Of a stretch of 64,000 bases of DNA, positions 56,646 through 64,000 are shown one piece after another. A program made the translations under genes and the position numbers. The DNA comes from JACPYM01 sp963699175 (GTDB lineage Bacteria; Acidobacteriota; Blastocatellia; RBC074). A model generated the notes under the pieces. It made no database searches and was not told the DNA's origin. It saw nothing but the letters and a program-made list of their open reading frames with translations. The stretch covers positions 3,100,001 to 3,164,000 of the forward strand of contig OY969418.1 of NCBI GenBank assembly GCA_963699175.1, written 5' to 3'. Within the stretch, counting starts at the first letter, position 1, and each line of letters begins with the position of its first letter.

Positions 56646-58064
56646 TCACTGCTTTTCGGGCGTGCCGATGGCCGCCTGCAAGTCGGCGCGCGCGCGGTAT
56701 CTTTCGGCGAGCGCTTCAGTGTATTCGCGCTCCGCGTCGAGACTCCGCCTTTGTTCGGCGAGCACCTCGCTAATGCGATAAGCCCCAACCTCATACGCTC
56801 CACGCACCGCGCGTACGTTGTTGGCCGAGAGCGCCAGCACGCCCTCCTCGAAAGTCTTGGTTGCGGCCTGCGCCGCCTCATATCTGGCCCAGGCGCTCGT
56901 TACTTCGACGCGCACCACTTGCTCGACAAACTCACGGCGGCGCTGCGCCTGCGTGATGGAGGCGGCCGCTTCAGCCTTTGCGCCCTGATTGCGATTGAAA
57001 AGCGGGAGCGGGACCGAGACGCCGACCGTAAAAATGCGATCGCGGTCGCTGAGTGGCCCGATGGGCGTGGTGTCAAAACTCGATTGATTGGTTCCGTAAC
57101 GAGCCGAGAGCGTCACGTCAGGGACGGCTTGCGCTTTCGCCAGGCGCAGCCCGGCTTGGGCGGCTTCCTCTTCGAGGCGGGCGAAGCGCAGGTCTGGCCG
57201 CGTCCTCAAGGCGATCTCGACGGCCGCTTCCAGCGAGCCGGGCGGCGCGGCCAATGCGACCAAGGCCAACCCTTCGCGCAGCCGTAAGGATTGTGAGACC
57301 GGCAGCCCCGCGAGGTTTTGTAAGCGTAAGAGCGCTGCCTGTAATTTGCCGACGACGAGCGCGCGCCGCGCGCGCAGGCGCTCCAATTCCACCTGCAACA
57401 GGTTTCGCTCCAGGGGCGCGGCGTCGCCTTCGTTGACGCGCGCTTCGACGACCTGCACCGCCTGTGTGTCAAGCGAGTGTAATTCGTCCGTGATCTCAAG
57501 CTCACGGAGTGCGGCCAGCGCTTCAGCGAAGGTCGCGCGCACTGTGTTGGTGAGACGGCGCTCGCGGTCGGCGATCTCGGCTTCGGCGGCTTCCAGTTCC
57601 GCTTTTGCAAGGTCAATTCTCCGTCCCCTTTTCCCGCCGAGTTCGAGTGGGACTGAGACGCCGACCGTCGTCGCGTGTTCGCCCGGAGAATTAAGCACGC
57701 CGTCTTGTCGCTCAAGTTCAAGTGTGGGGTTTGGCCTGAGTCCCGCCTGTTGCAGCCGCGCGCGTGCGCGATCAACGTTGAGCCGCGCGGCGGCCAGCTC
57801 CGCGTTAGAGTTGAGCGCCAGGCGCACGAGCTCGGTGGCGGTCACGCCTTGCTGCGGGTCAAAGTAAATGTCCGCCAAGCTCTCCCGTTTTTCAGCCGGT
57901 GCATTGATGGAAGCGGTCGGTGCAGCTTTCGCACTCGGCAAAGTTTGGCCGCTGGCAATAGGATGTAACGAGAGACACAGCAGTATAAACAAAAAGGGAT
58001 AGTTCAACCGCCGCGCCAAAGTGGAAGCGGCGCACTTCAAGTGCCAAAACTTTAAATAAAGCAT
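56646..58064 (-). CDS. czcC: TolC-family outer-membrane channel CzcC
   Basis: The product has 472 residues from the ATG at 58064; a TTG at 58085 is also possible. A signal peptide ends near PIASGQ. Two duplicated helical halves are rich in Ala, Leu and Glu (LNSNAELAAARLNVDRARARLQQAGLRPNPTLEL, and the repeat RTRPDLRFARLEEEAAQAGLRLAKAQAVPDVTLSARYG), the TolC/OEP pattern. It forms the outer-membrane exit duct of the metal pump. It is the first gene of the czc operon; a MITE-like element lies 70 bases upstream of it. Confidence 0.92.
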   Translation of the reverse strand: MLYLKFWHLKCAASTLARRLNYPFLFILLCLSLHPIASGQTLPSAKAAPTASINAPAEKRESLADIYFDPQQGVTATELVRLALNSNAELAAARLNVDRARARLQQAGLRPNPTLELERQDGVLNSPGEHATTVGVSVPLELGGKRGRRIDLAKAELEAAEAEIADRERRLTNTVRATFAEALAALRELEITDELHSLDTQAVQVVEARVNEGDAAPLERNLLQVELERLRARRALVVGKLQAALLRLQNLAGLPVSQSLRLREGLALVALAAPPGSLEAAVEIALRTRPDLRFARLEEEAAQAGLRLAKAQAVPDVTLSARYGTNQSSFDTTPIGPLSDRDRIFTVGVSVPLPLFNRNQGAKAEAAASITQAQRRREFVEQVVRVEVTSAWARYEAAQAATKTFEEGVLALSANNVRAVRGAYEVGAYRISEVLAEQRRSLDAEREYTEALAERYRARADLQAAIGTPEKQ

Positions 58065-58135
58065 CGCAAGAGTCCCTGCGGACAACTCACCCCAAGACGA
58101 GCCGCCGCCATAAAAGCAAGCCCTGACTGCTGGCA

Positions 58136-58483
58136 GTAGTGGGGCGATAGTGTGTTGCTATCAAAGCCGCGCTTTGTATGGCAATAGATTAAGCAACCAA
58201 TCAACGGCCCTCAGTAGTGATAACCCTGTCAGGCTGTCGTTTTGCCGCGTAGCGGCAGTTGAATTTAGCCGTGGGTTTTCAACCCACGGTACAGTGCGCA
58301 GCAGTTCCGCGTCGCGTCAGCGACGCTTGAATCAGGCGTCGCTGACGCGACGCGGAACTCACGGCTTATCTTTCCCGGCGTTGAAAACGCCGGGCTAAAC
58401 TCGGGTCGCCGCTACGCGGCTGCAAGAGTATAACCTTACGTTTTTACCCCTATTCGGCCATCAACACACTGTCGCCCCACTAC
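58136..58483. mobile_element. MITE-like non-autonomous element, 348 bp
   Basis: Terminal inverted repeats of about 21 bases (left GTAGTGGGGCGATAGTGTG, one mismatch to the right end) bound the segment. A 9-10-base direct repeat (CTGCTGGCA) flanks it at 58127-58135 and 58485-58493, like a target duplication. Inside are a 24-bp perfect palindrome arm pair (58303-58326 / 58336-58359), two hairpins (58269-58289, 58374-58394) and a 13-bp inner inverted repeat (58244-58256 / 58408-58420). There is no transposase. Confidence 0.8.
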
Positions 58484-58554
58484 CCTGCTGGCAGACCTGA
58501 TGCCGAAGCACAAAGGTGCTGTTAAACAGTCGTGTGTTCTAACAATGGGTGACG

Positions 58555-58959
58555 CTAGGCGATGCGCGGGGGGTGATAGGTCTCTAAAGGTGGCGCGGAT
58601 GGGAGAAAGGCTAGCTTAGGAATGCCCCTCTCAGCTTGGAGCCGTAATTCCGGGTAGCTGAAATAGATGCTAGGGATGATATGCGCGCAGCAGCAAAAGC
58701 AATCCTCTTCCGGGACTGATTCGGTTGAATCATGCTGCGGAGTTGATTCGGAAGTGCTTGGGAAGGGGGCAATGGTAAAGTTGTCGCTGGCAGTAGTGGC
58801 CCTGTTGCCTGAGACCACCGCTGCTTCCATCTCACAACGCTCCGGCAGGAATAGATCAATAACGGCCAAGTCAATGAAAGAGAGCGAGAGAAGCAGCACC
58901 GCGAATGTACGCTGCAGGGCGCGCTTTTTTGCACTGCTTCCGAGATGTTTTACCACCAT
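58555..58959 (-). CDS. Cys-rich membrane-anchored protein upstream of czc
   Basis: The product has 134 residues from the ATG at 58959 (alternative 58977). One N-terminal membrane helix (FAVLLLSLSFIDLAVIDLFLP) precedes a Ser/Thr/Pro-rich linker and EEDCFCCCAHIIPSIYF, a four-Cys one-His cluster suited to soft-metal binding. It is unrelated to known families as far as I can tell. It lies upstream of the czc operon on the same strand, now separated from it by the MITE-like element. It may be a metal sensor or buffer of that operon. Confidence 0.55.
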   Translation of the reverse strand: MVVKHLGSSAKKRALQRTFAVLLLSLSFIDLAVIDLFLPERCEMEAAVVSGNRATTASDNFTIAPFPSTSESTPQHDSTESVPEEDCFCCCAHIIPSIYFSYPELRLQAERGIPKLAFLPSAPPLETYHPPRIA

Positions 58960-59161
58960 AAGGCTCTCTTTCCTCATCACAAGCTAACACGCGGCTTTTG
59001 GGCGGGTCAACGCAACGGCAACCCCTATTCGTATTGCTGGAAGCTGGGAATGAGATTCGGTGTTTTCCCAGGTTTTTGGACGTGTGCCGAACGCACTTTT
59101 TAGCTGGAAATTACCGGGTAATGTCTAATTGTTGAAAAGCTGTCTGGTGTTCCCGCTTCAC

Positions 59162-60445
59162 CTACTGCGGGTCGCGAATGATCTGGTAATCGCCGGACCG
59201 AGGCCCGGGGCGTACAACCCATCCTTGGGCAACCGTCACCGTCCAGCCATCGCCCGTGAGGTTGGCGCCTTCAATGCGAACCGGGCCAGGCAGCCGTCGC
59301 TTGCCATCGTCGCTTATCAGGACGCCCTTCGTCGCCTCCAACGTGCCCCACTCGCCCTTTTGACGGTACTGCGAGAAGTACACCGTCCCGGCTCCGGGAA
59401 TGGGCGTGGCTCCGACCGCGTTAAACGTTCCGCCACCGCCTGACGGAACGTGAAGCACGGGACCTTCGACGAAGCGGTTCTGCAGCTCGCGCACCACGGC
59501 CCTGCGCCGCTCGGCCCGCGCCTGTTCCGCAGCTCGGAGTTCCGTGCCATCGTAACGCGCCGAGGCTTCCACCGCGTTCGCGACTGGTCTGACCTCCAGG
59601 GCCGCCATCAGCATCTGCCCGAGATCGGAGTCGCTGCGCACTCTGCGCCTCCAATCCGCCGACGCGGCATCGAGAAGAATCCCGTACGCCACACCGGTTG
59701 TATATGCTTGCTGTATGAACGTCTCATGCCCTTCGGCCGCAGCCAGGTGCTCGATCGCACTGGTGACTGCCTCAGGGCGCGTGGCAGCCGTGGCGACGAT
59801 GCCGGTGTATTGAGCGAGGCCTTCCCGGATTTCTTCGACGCGCTCGTTCTCGGCGGCATTGGCAAACTGCGAGCGGCGCATCAATCGAAAGGCGGCCGCC
59901 TCGCTCACCGCGCGCTTACGGTTCTCACCAGACTGAGCGAGCGCCCGCGCCAGCGCCCGCCACTCGAGCCGCAACCAAATTCGCCCCTCGAATGTGTCCA
60001 AATGCTCATTCCCCGCCCGTGCCGGTCCACCAGCGATGTTCAGCCCGAGGTCTCCCTGAATACGGTGGAAGAGCTCGTGCAACATCAACTCGCCTCGTGT
60101 GCGTGCATCCGGCAAGGACGTCGTAAAGTCCCACATGTAGGCGGCCCAACGCGAACCACCCCACTCGACCGGCGCATTCCCGAACCCAAGACTTCGAGGC
60201 AGTTCCCCTGGCGGGCGTGGCTGGTTGGTGGCGACCGTTCGCGTCCGCGCGTCGGCGAACACCATCGGCCCGCACAATGAGACGCCCCAGAGTCGCCCGC
60301 CGTCGCGTTGACAGATAGTAGCTGCCTCTTTGAAGTAGGTTTCGGCACGTTGCTGATCGACCTGGGCGGCTGCGGGATTAACCAAGCACAGCGCCAGGCA
60401 TATCAGGCCGAGCCACCACGCAGAGGTGATGAGGTGTCTGTCCAT
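59162..60445 (-). CDS. secreted HExxH metallopeptidase-like protein
   Basis: The ATG at 60445 is chosen because GAGG lies five bases upstream. The product has 427 residues with a signal peptide ending near NPAAAQ. Residues about 115-125 hold LMLHELFHRIQ (HExxH zinc motif), with a later Glu-rich helix (ENERVEEIREGLAQYTG) that could supply the third ligand. The C-terminal third is beta-rich (VLHVPSGGGGTFNAVG...). It is probably a periplasmic or secreted zinc hydrolase, family not identified. It is a single gene between the Cys-rich protein and the permease. Confidence 0.65.
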   Translation of the reverse strand: MDRHLITSAWWLGLICLALCLVNPAAAQVDQQRAETYFKEAATICQRDGGRLWGVSLCGPMVFADARTRTVATNQPRPPGELPRSLGFGNAPVEWGGSRWAAYMWDFTTSLPDARTRGELMLHELFHRIQGDLGLNIAGGPARAGNEHLDTFEGRIWLRLEWRALARALAQSGENRKRAVSEAAAFRLMRRSQFANAAENERVEEIREGLAQYTGIVATAATRPEAVTSAIEHLAAAEGHETFIQQAYTTGVAYGILLDAASADWRRRVRSDSDLGQMLMAALEVRPVANAVEASARYDGTELRAAEQARAERRRAVVRELQNRFVEGPVLHVPSGGGGTFNAVGATPIPGAGTVYFSQYRQKGEWGTLEATKGVLISDDGKRRLPGPVRIEGANLTGDGWTVTVAQGWVVRPGPRSGDYQIIRDPQ

Positions 60446-60693
60446 AGTTCCTCCGAATCGTGCAGAACCCTGCAAAGGGCTGGCTAACTAAATTTATACT
60501 GCCTCGTAACTGCCTAATACTAGCCAGGTTTATCTTTTCACTATTAGGCAGCATCCAGGAAAAATCATACGCTAGGCCAAATAATTTTGTATGCCGTGCG
60601 AATCGCCTTTATTCATAGGCATTCGGGGGGCCGACCCGACACGGCTTGAGAGCGTTGCAAGCTTGTTCAGCCTCTTATCTGCCAATTGCACTC

Positions 60694-63132
60694 TCACTCC
60701 GCCCTGAGGGCATCTACCGGATTTACCCGAGTAATTCTACGCGCTGGCAAATAGCTCGCCACCGCCGTCGCTGCGAGCAATGTAATCGCAACAGCGAGAT
60801 ATGTCAGTGGATCAATCGGCTTAATCCCAAAGAGCAGAGTGGACATCAGTTGCGATAACGCAGCCGCGGCGACCAGCCCGAGCCCCGCGCCTGTCGCGCC
60901 CCAAACAAGACCGTTGCGCACAAACATCAACTTCAAACTGCCACTTTGCGCACCAAGCGCCATGCGGATGCCGATCTCGCGAGTCCGCTGCGCTACCGTA
61001 TACGAAATGACCGCATAGATCCCCACCAAAGCAAGTAACAGCGCCATCACACCGCTGATCCCCAGCAACGTCAAAGTGAATGAAGTCCGCGCCATGGATT
61101 TTTCATAGATCTCCTTCATCGTTCGCATCGCGGTGATCGGAATGCTGCTGTTGACGGACGACACCGTCTGACGGATCTCGTTGGCCAGTCCATCACTTCC
61201 GGCGCGAGCGGTGCGAACCATATAGGTCAGTGAATATGGCGAGCGCAACGGCCAATACACCGAAGAAGGTGCACTCCGATCAGCGCCGTCATGCCGAATA
61301 TCGCCAACCACGCCGATCACCTCACTCCATGAGTCGGTGGGGTTTTCACGGATCTGCTTGCCGACGGCAGCCTGGGCTGATCCCCAATACTCGCGCGCAA
61401 AGTTCTCCGCGATAATGACGAAGTTCCGACTTTCATGCAGATCTGTCCAGGTGTATTCACGACCGGCGAGGAGGGGCACACCGAGGGTTTTGAATGTGCC
61501 CGGCGCTGCCCTAATGAAACGGCGTAACGGTGGGATCTGATCAGCGGCATAAGTATGGTCGCTCGCGAAAATCGGATCCTGACTTTGGGAGTCGGTCATT
61601 GGCAGGTCGTCAATCAGGCCCACATCTGTTATCCCTGGGAGCGCGGCCAGGCGCTCGACCAGCTTCTGCTGCATGACCAGGGCTTCAGCGTCTTTCGTCG
61701 TGGCGTTCCGTGGCGTCGAAATCCGAAAAGTCTGAAGCGCTGCGGGCTGGCTAAAACCTGGATTGACCTGGCGCATCAATTGAAAACTACGGACCATCAG
61801 CCCCGAACCAATGAGCAGGACAAGCGCCAGCGCCACTTGAACGACGGTCAGGGTATTGCGAGCGATATTCCGATCGCGGCCGGAACTTGCAGTGCGGCCT
61901 CCGGAGCGGAGCGCCTCGGCGAGGTGAATTCTGGCGTGCTTCAGGACAGGAATCACGCCGAACGCGAATCCCGCAGCCACCGAGATGGCCAAGGTGAACA
62001 GCACGGCCGTCCCGTCAATCGCAATCTGATCGAACCTGGGCAGGCGCGACGGACTGAGTGCCAGAACCAGCTTCACCACGATGACGGCGAATCCGATACC
62101 CGCCAGTCCTCCCAACAGCGAGAGGGTGAGACTTTCCACAAACATTTCCCGCGCCAGCCGACCACGACCCGCTCCTAGTACCGCACGCACGGCTAGTTCC
62201 TGCGCCCGTCCCTCGGCGCGGACAAGCAAAAGATTGGCCACGTTCGCGCAAGCAATAAGGAGGACAATTCCGATCGTCGCCATCACCACCCACAAGCTCC
62301 TGCCGATGTCGCCGAGCAGGTCATCAGTAAGCAGGCGAACGTTTGGACCCAGGCGCGCGTCCTCCATCATCTTAGTGCTCATTCCGTTGGGGGGAGGAAA
62401 TTTGCCAAGCTCAATGCCAATCATGCGCGCGACATCACTATTGGCTTCCTGAATTGTGACACCGGGTCGAAGCCGAGCGACCGCCTGGAAGTTGTAACCC
62501 GCGAGCCGTACGGAGCCGCGATCAAAGCGGATCGGCACGACGAGATCGTGTGCCATATCCATGAACCAGAAGTCCTTTGGCAGTACGCCAATGATCTCGC
62601 GAGCGGCGCCATCGGCCAAGATCCGTCGTCCAATGACGTTTGGGTCACCCCCATAGCGGCGCTGCCAATAGCCATAACCGAGCATGATCACATCGGGACT
62701 TTTCGTCTCGCTGTCCTTTTCGGCAAAGCCGCGGCCAAGCACTGGATTGATTCCTAACAGCGGTAATAACCGGAAGGTTACGCTGATTCCATCAACCCGC
62801 TCCGCATCGGCGAACTCGGTGACGGTCATTGACCGGCCCTTCCAGAGGGCGACATCGGCAAATGTTTTGGATTCTTCCCGGTAAGTAACGTAATCGGCGA
62901 GGGAGGCATTGAGGTCTTTTATTTTTACTCCCGGCGCCGTTTGCCAGACCCCGATCAGGCGATTTGGCTCGGGAAATGGCAAAGCCTTGAGCAGCACGCC
63001 GTTGATCACGCTAAAGATGGCAGTGTTGGCGCCGATCCCTAATGCGAGTGTAACTATCGTCGCGAGTGTGAAAAGAGGCGTGCGGGCGAGACGCCGAAAT
63101 GTGTGCTTCAAGTCACGGATTATATCTGGCAA
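60694..63132 (-). CDS. FtsX/MacB-like permease of the acidobacterial duplicated-orphan type (ADOP)
   Basis: This is an 812-residue protein. The start is TTG at 63132, supported by GGAGG eight bases upstream; the nearby ATG is in another frame. MPDIIRDLKHTFRRLARTPLFTLATIVTLALGIGANTAIFSVINGVLLKALPFP is the standard opening. Two copies of the MacB periplasmic domain plus FtsX helices follow (LLIACANVANLLLVRAEGRAQELAVRAVLGAGR; LLALVGIYAVISYTVAQRTREIGIRMALGAQ). No ATPase gene lies next to it, which is usual for these permeases and explains their name. The substrate is unknown. Confidence 0.93.
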   Translation of the reverse strand: MPDIIRDLKHTFRRLARTPLFTLATIVTLALGIGANTAIFSVINGVLLKALPFPEPNRLIGVWQTAPGVKIKDLNASLADYVTYREESKTFADVALWKGRSMTVTEFADAERVDGISVTFRLLPLLGINPVLGRGFAEKDSETKSPDVIMLGYGYWQRRYGGDPNVIGRRILADGAAREIIGVLPKDFWFMDMAHDLVVPIRFDRGSVRLAGYNFQAVARLRPGVTIQEANSDVARMIGIELGKFPPPNGMSTKMMEDARLGPNVRLLTDDLLGDIGRSLWVVMATIGIVLLIACANVANLLLVRAEGRAQELAVRAVLGAGRGRLAREMFVESLTLSLLGGLAGIGFAVIVVKLVLALSPSRLPRFDQIAIDGTAVLFTLAISVAAGFAFGVIPVLKHARIHLAEALRSGGRTASSGRDRNIARNTLTVVQVALALVLLIGSGLMVRSFQLMRQVNPGFSQPAALQTFRISTPRNATTKDAEALVMQQKLVERLAALPGITDVGLIDDLPMTDSQSQDPIFASDHTYAADQIPPLRRFIRAAPGTFKTLGVPLLAGREYTWTDLHESRNFVIIAENFAREYWGSAQAAVGKQIRENPTDSWSEVIGVVGDIRHDGADRSAPSSVYWPLRSPYSLTYMVRTARAGSDGLANEIRQTVSSVNSSIPITAMRTMKEIYEKSMARTSFTLTLLGISGVMALLLALVGIYAVISYTVAQRTREIGIRMALGAQSGSLKLMFVRNGLVWGATGAGLGLVAAAALSQLMSTLLFGIKPIDPLTYLAVAITLLAATAVASYLPARRITRVNPVDALRAE

Positions 63133-63425
63133 GAGTCATTCCTCCCGAAAGCTTGACGAACGAACTTCTTCGAGTCGCCGTTCACTTGTTTTCGTTGATC
63201 AATTCATCTGGGTGTAACGATGATTAAATCATCTATGTTCTCAACGGCTTGCACTGTGAAGTTTCGACCATCCCAATTTTAGCCCAAAATAGCGTCGGCG
63301 TTTTGTCAGACGCATGGACAAGAGTGACATTACCCCTATACGGCCGGTTGCGCTTGGCGAGTGCATAATAAGACTTGCGGCCTTAGCGTAAGCGGGAGCA
63401 GCTTCTGGCAATGGGCCTTGTGCCC
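63133..63425. other. 293-base intergenic stretch
   Basis: Upstream region of the permease; GGAGG near 63140 serves its TTG start. No other gene or RNA was recognised. Confidence 0.4.
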
Positions 63426-64000
63426 TTATCGCTTCGACCCCGTGCCCTTAGCCTTAAACGGCTTGCCGTCAACCTCCGGCACTTGAGCGCCCGTGATCTG
63501 GCGCCCACCTTGCGGCGGGTACATCAAAGGCGGGCGGTGAAAGTCGAGCCGTTCGACGTCGGTCCAGAGCACGTAATCGGGGCGCTGACTGCCGTCGCCG
63601 AAGATCAGCATGCCGCCATTCCCTTCGCCGAGGTCGCCGCTGAGCTCAAGCTGCAGCTCCTCGCCGTTATGGAGCGTCACCTTGGCGCGCCGGGTGCCGC
63701 CGTCTTCGCGGCCGGGAAGCACGATCGAGGCGATCAGGCCGAAGGGAATGGTGTAGGTTACGCCCTGGGATGGAGCGTCGAGCGTCTCAGTGGTCTCGCT
63801 CTCGTCGAGGTCATAGACCAGGCGGCCGGCGAGGCGGCGGCCGGCACGGGTGGTGACGCTGCCCGTGAGTGGGTGCCCCAGCGGGAAGTCGCCGTAAGCA
63901 GGGCCGCTGCCGCCGGGACTGAAGTCGAGGCGCTCGAAGGCGTCCCAGGAAATCAGTACCCGGCCGTAGCGCCGGTCGTCTACGTAGATCCCGAGGTTGT
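63426..64000 (-). CDS. partial protein with repeated beta units, unknown
   Basis: The frame is open from the right window edge to a stop at 63426, 190 residues. Two similar units are visible: YGRVLISWDAFERLDFSPGG...YGDFPLGHPLTGSV, and DYVLWTDVERLDFHRPP...PQGGRQITGAQV. They alternate with a strand-rich segment (VTLHNGEELQLELSGDLGEGNGGMLIF). This looks like a repeated beta-sheet domain protein. Neither family nor cell location can be told, because the N-terminus is missing. Confidence 0.7.
   Translation of the reverse strand, partial: NLGIYVDDRRYGRVLISWDAFERLDFSPGGSGPAYGDFPLGHPLTGSVTTRAGRRLAGRLVYDLDESETTETLDAPSQGVTYTIPFGLIASIVLPGREDGGTRRAKVTLHNGEELQLELSGDLGEGNGGMLIFGDGSQRPDYVLWTDVERLDFHRPPLMYPPQGGRQITGAQVPEVDGKPFKAKGTGSKR

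Overview
The window looks like chromosomal DNA of an Acidobacteriota bacterium, probably of the Blastocatellia type. The evidence is a MacB/FtsX-like permease of the acidobacterial duplicated-orphan-permease kind, the C-terminus of an Oar-type TonB receptor, many secreted beta-propellers, FHA and Ser/Thr-kinase-like signalling proteins, and long intergenic hairpins. The assignment rests on gene content only, because no rRNA or marker gene is present.

Layout. 1-2972 is the end of an integrated mobile element: a partial gene, a zinc-ribbon protein, a DUF2958 protein, an HNH endonuclease and a tyrosine recombinase, stopping beside tRNA-Arg(CCT). 3149-8435 (minus) holds a diverged diadenylate-cyclase-like protein, a small secreted protein, a polyol-phosphate dehydrogenase and an FHA-TPR-receiver protein. 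8796-22407 (plus) is an unusual island: four paralogous ATP-grasp enzymes whose C-terminal signature looks more like inositol-phosphate kinases (ITPK) than RimK, a Tat-signal class V aminotransferase, an MFS carrier, a secreted beta-propeller phytase, a second secreted propeller, and a 987-residue FHA-pseudokinase-MFS fusion. A DUF433/DUF5615 pair is inserted in it. 23057-30846 holds a small helical protein and a minus-strand group of HprK-like, PqqD-like, TolB-like and giant beta-helix/NHL proteins. 31461-35244 has an APC permease, a PP2C phosphatase and tRNA-Pro(TGG). 35245-43588 is a scarred accessory segment with gene remnants, ThuA/sugar-isomerase genes, a 0.43 kb direct repeat, a frameshifted sugar dehydrogenase and an intact-looking IS630 element.

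43868-58959 (minus) is a metal-resistance region. One block is czcCBA, a membrane methyltransferase, czcD and a sensor kinase. The other is an operon headed by a MerR regulator with a textbook 20-bp-spacer MerR promoter: metallochaperone, CxxC thioredoxin-like protein, MerT-like transporter, then two further thioredoxin-like genes in which an in-frame TGA stands exactly where the paralogue has the first Cys of CxxC. Each TGA is followed by a 5-bp hairpin with a G-rich apical loop (GGGGCYT), so both are read here as selenoproteins (UxxC). A 348-bp MITE-like element lies upstream of czcC. 58555-64000 ends with a Cys-rich small protein, a secreted HExxH protein, the permease and a partial repeat protein.

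The two systems most worth following are the selenocysteine-containing MerR/MerT operon and the ATP-grasp/phytase/FHA-pseudokinase-MFS island. Functional links inside the island are inference. All calls were made by reading the sequence, with no database search.
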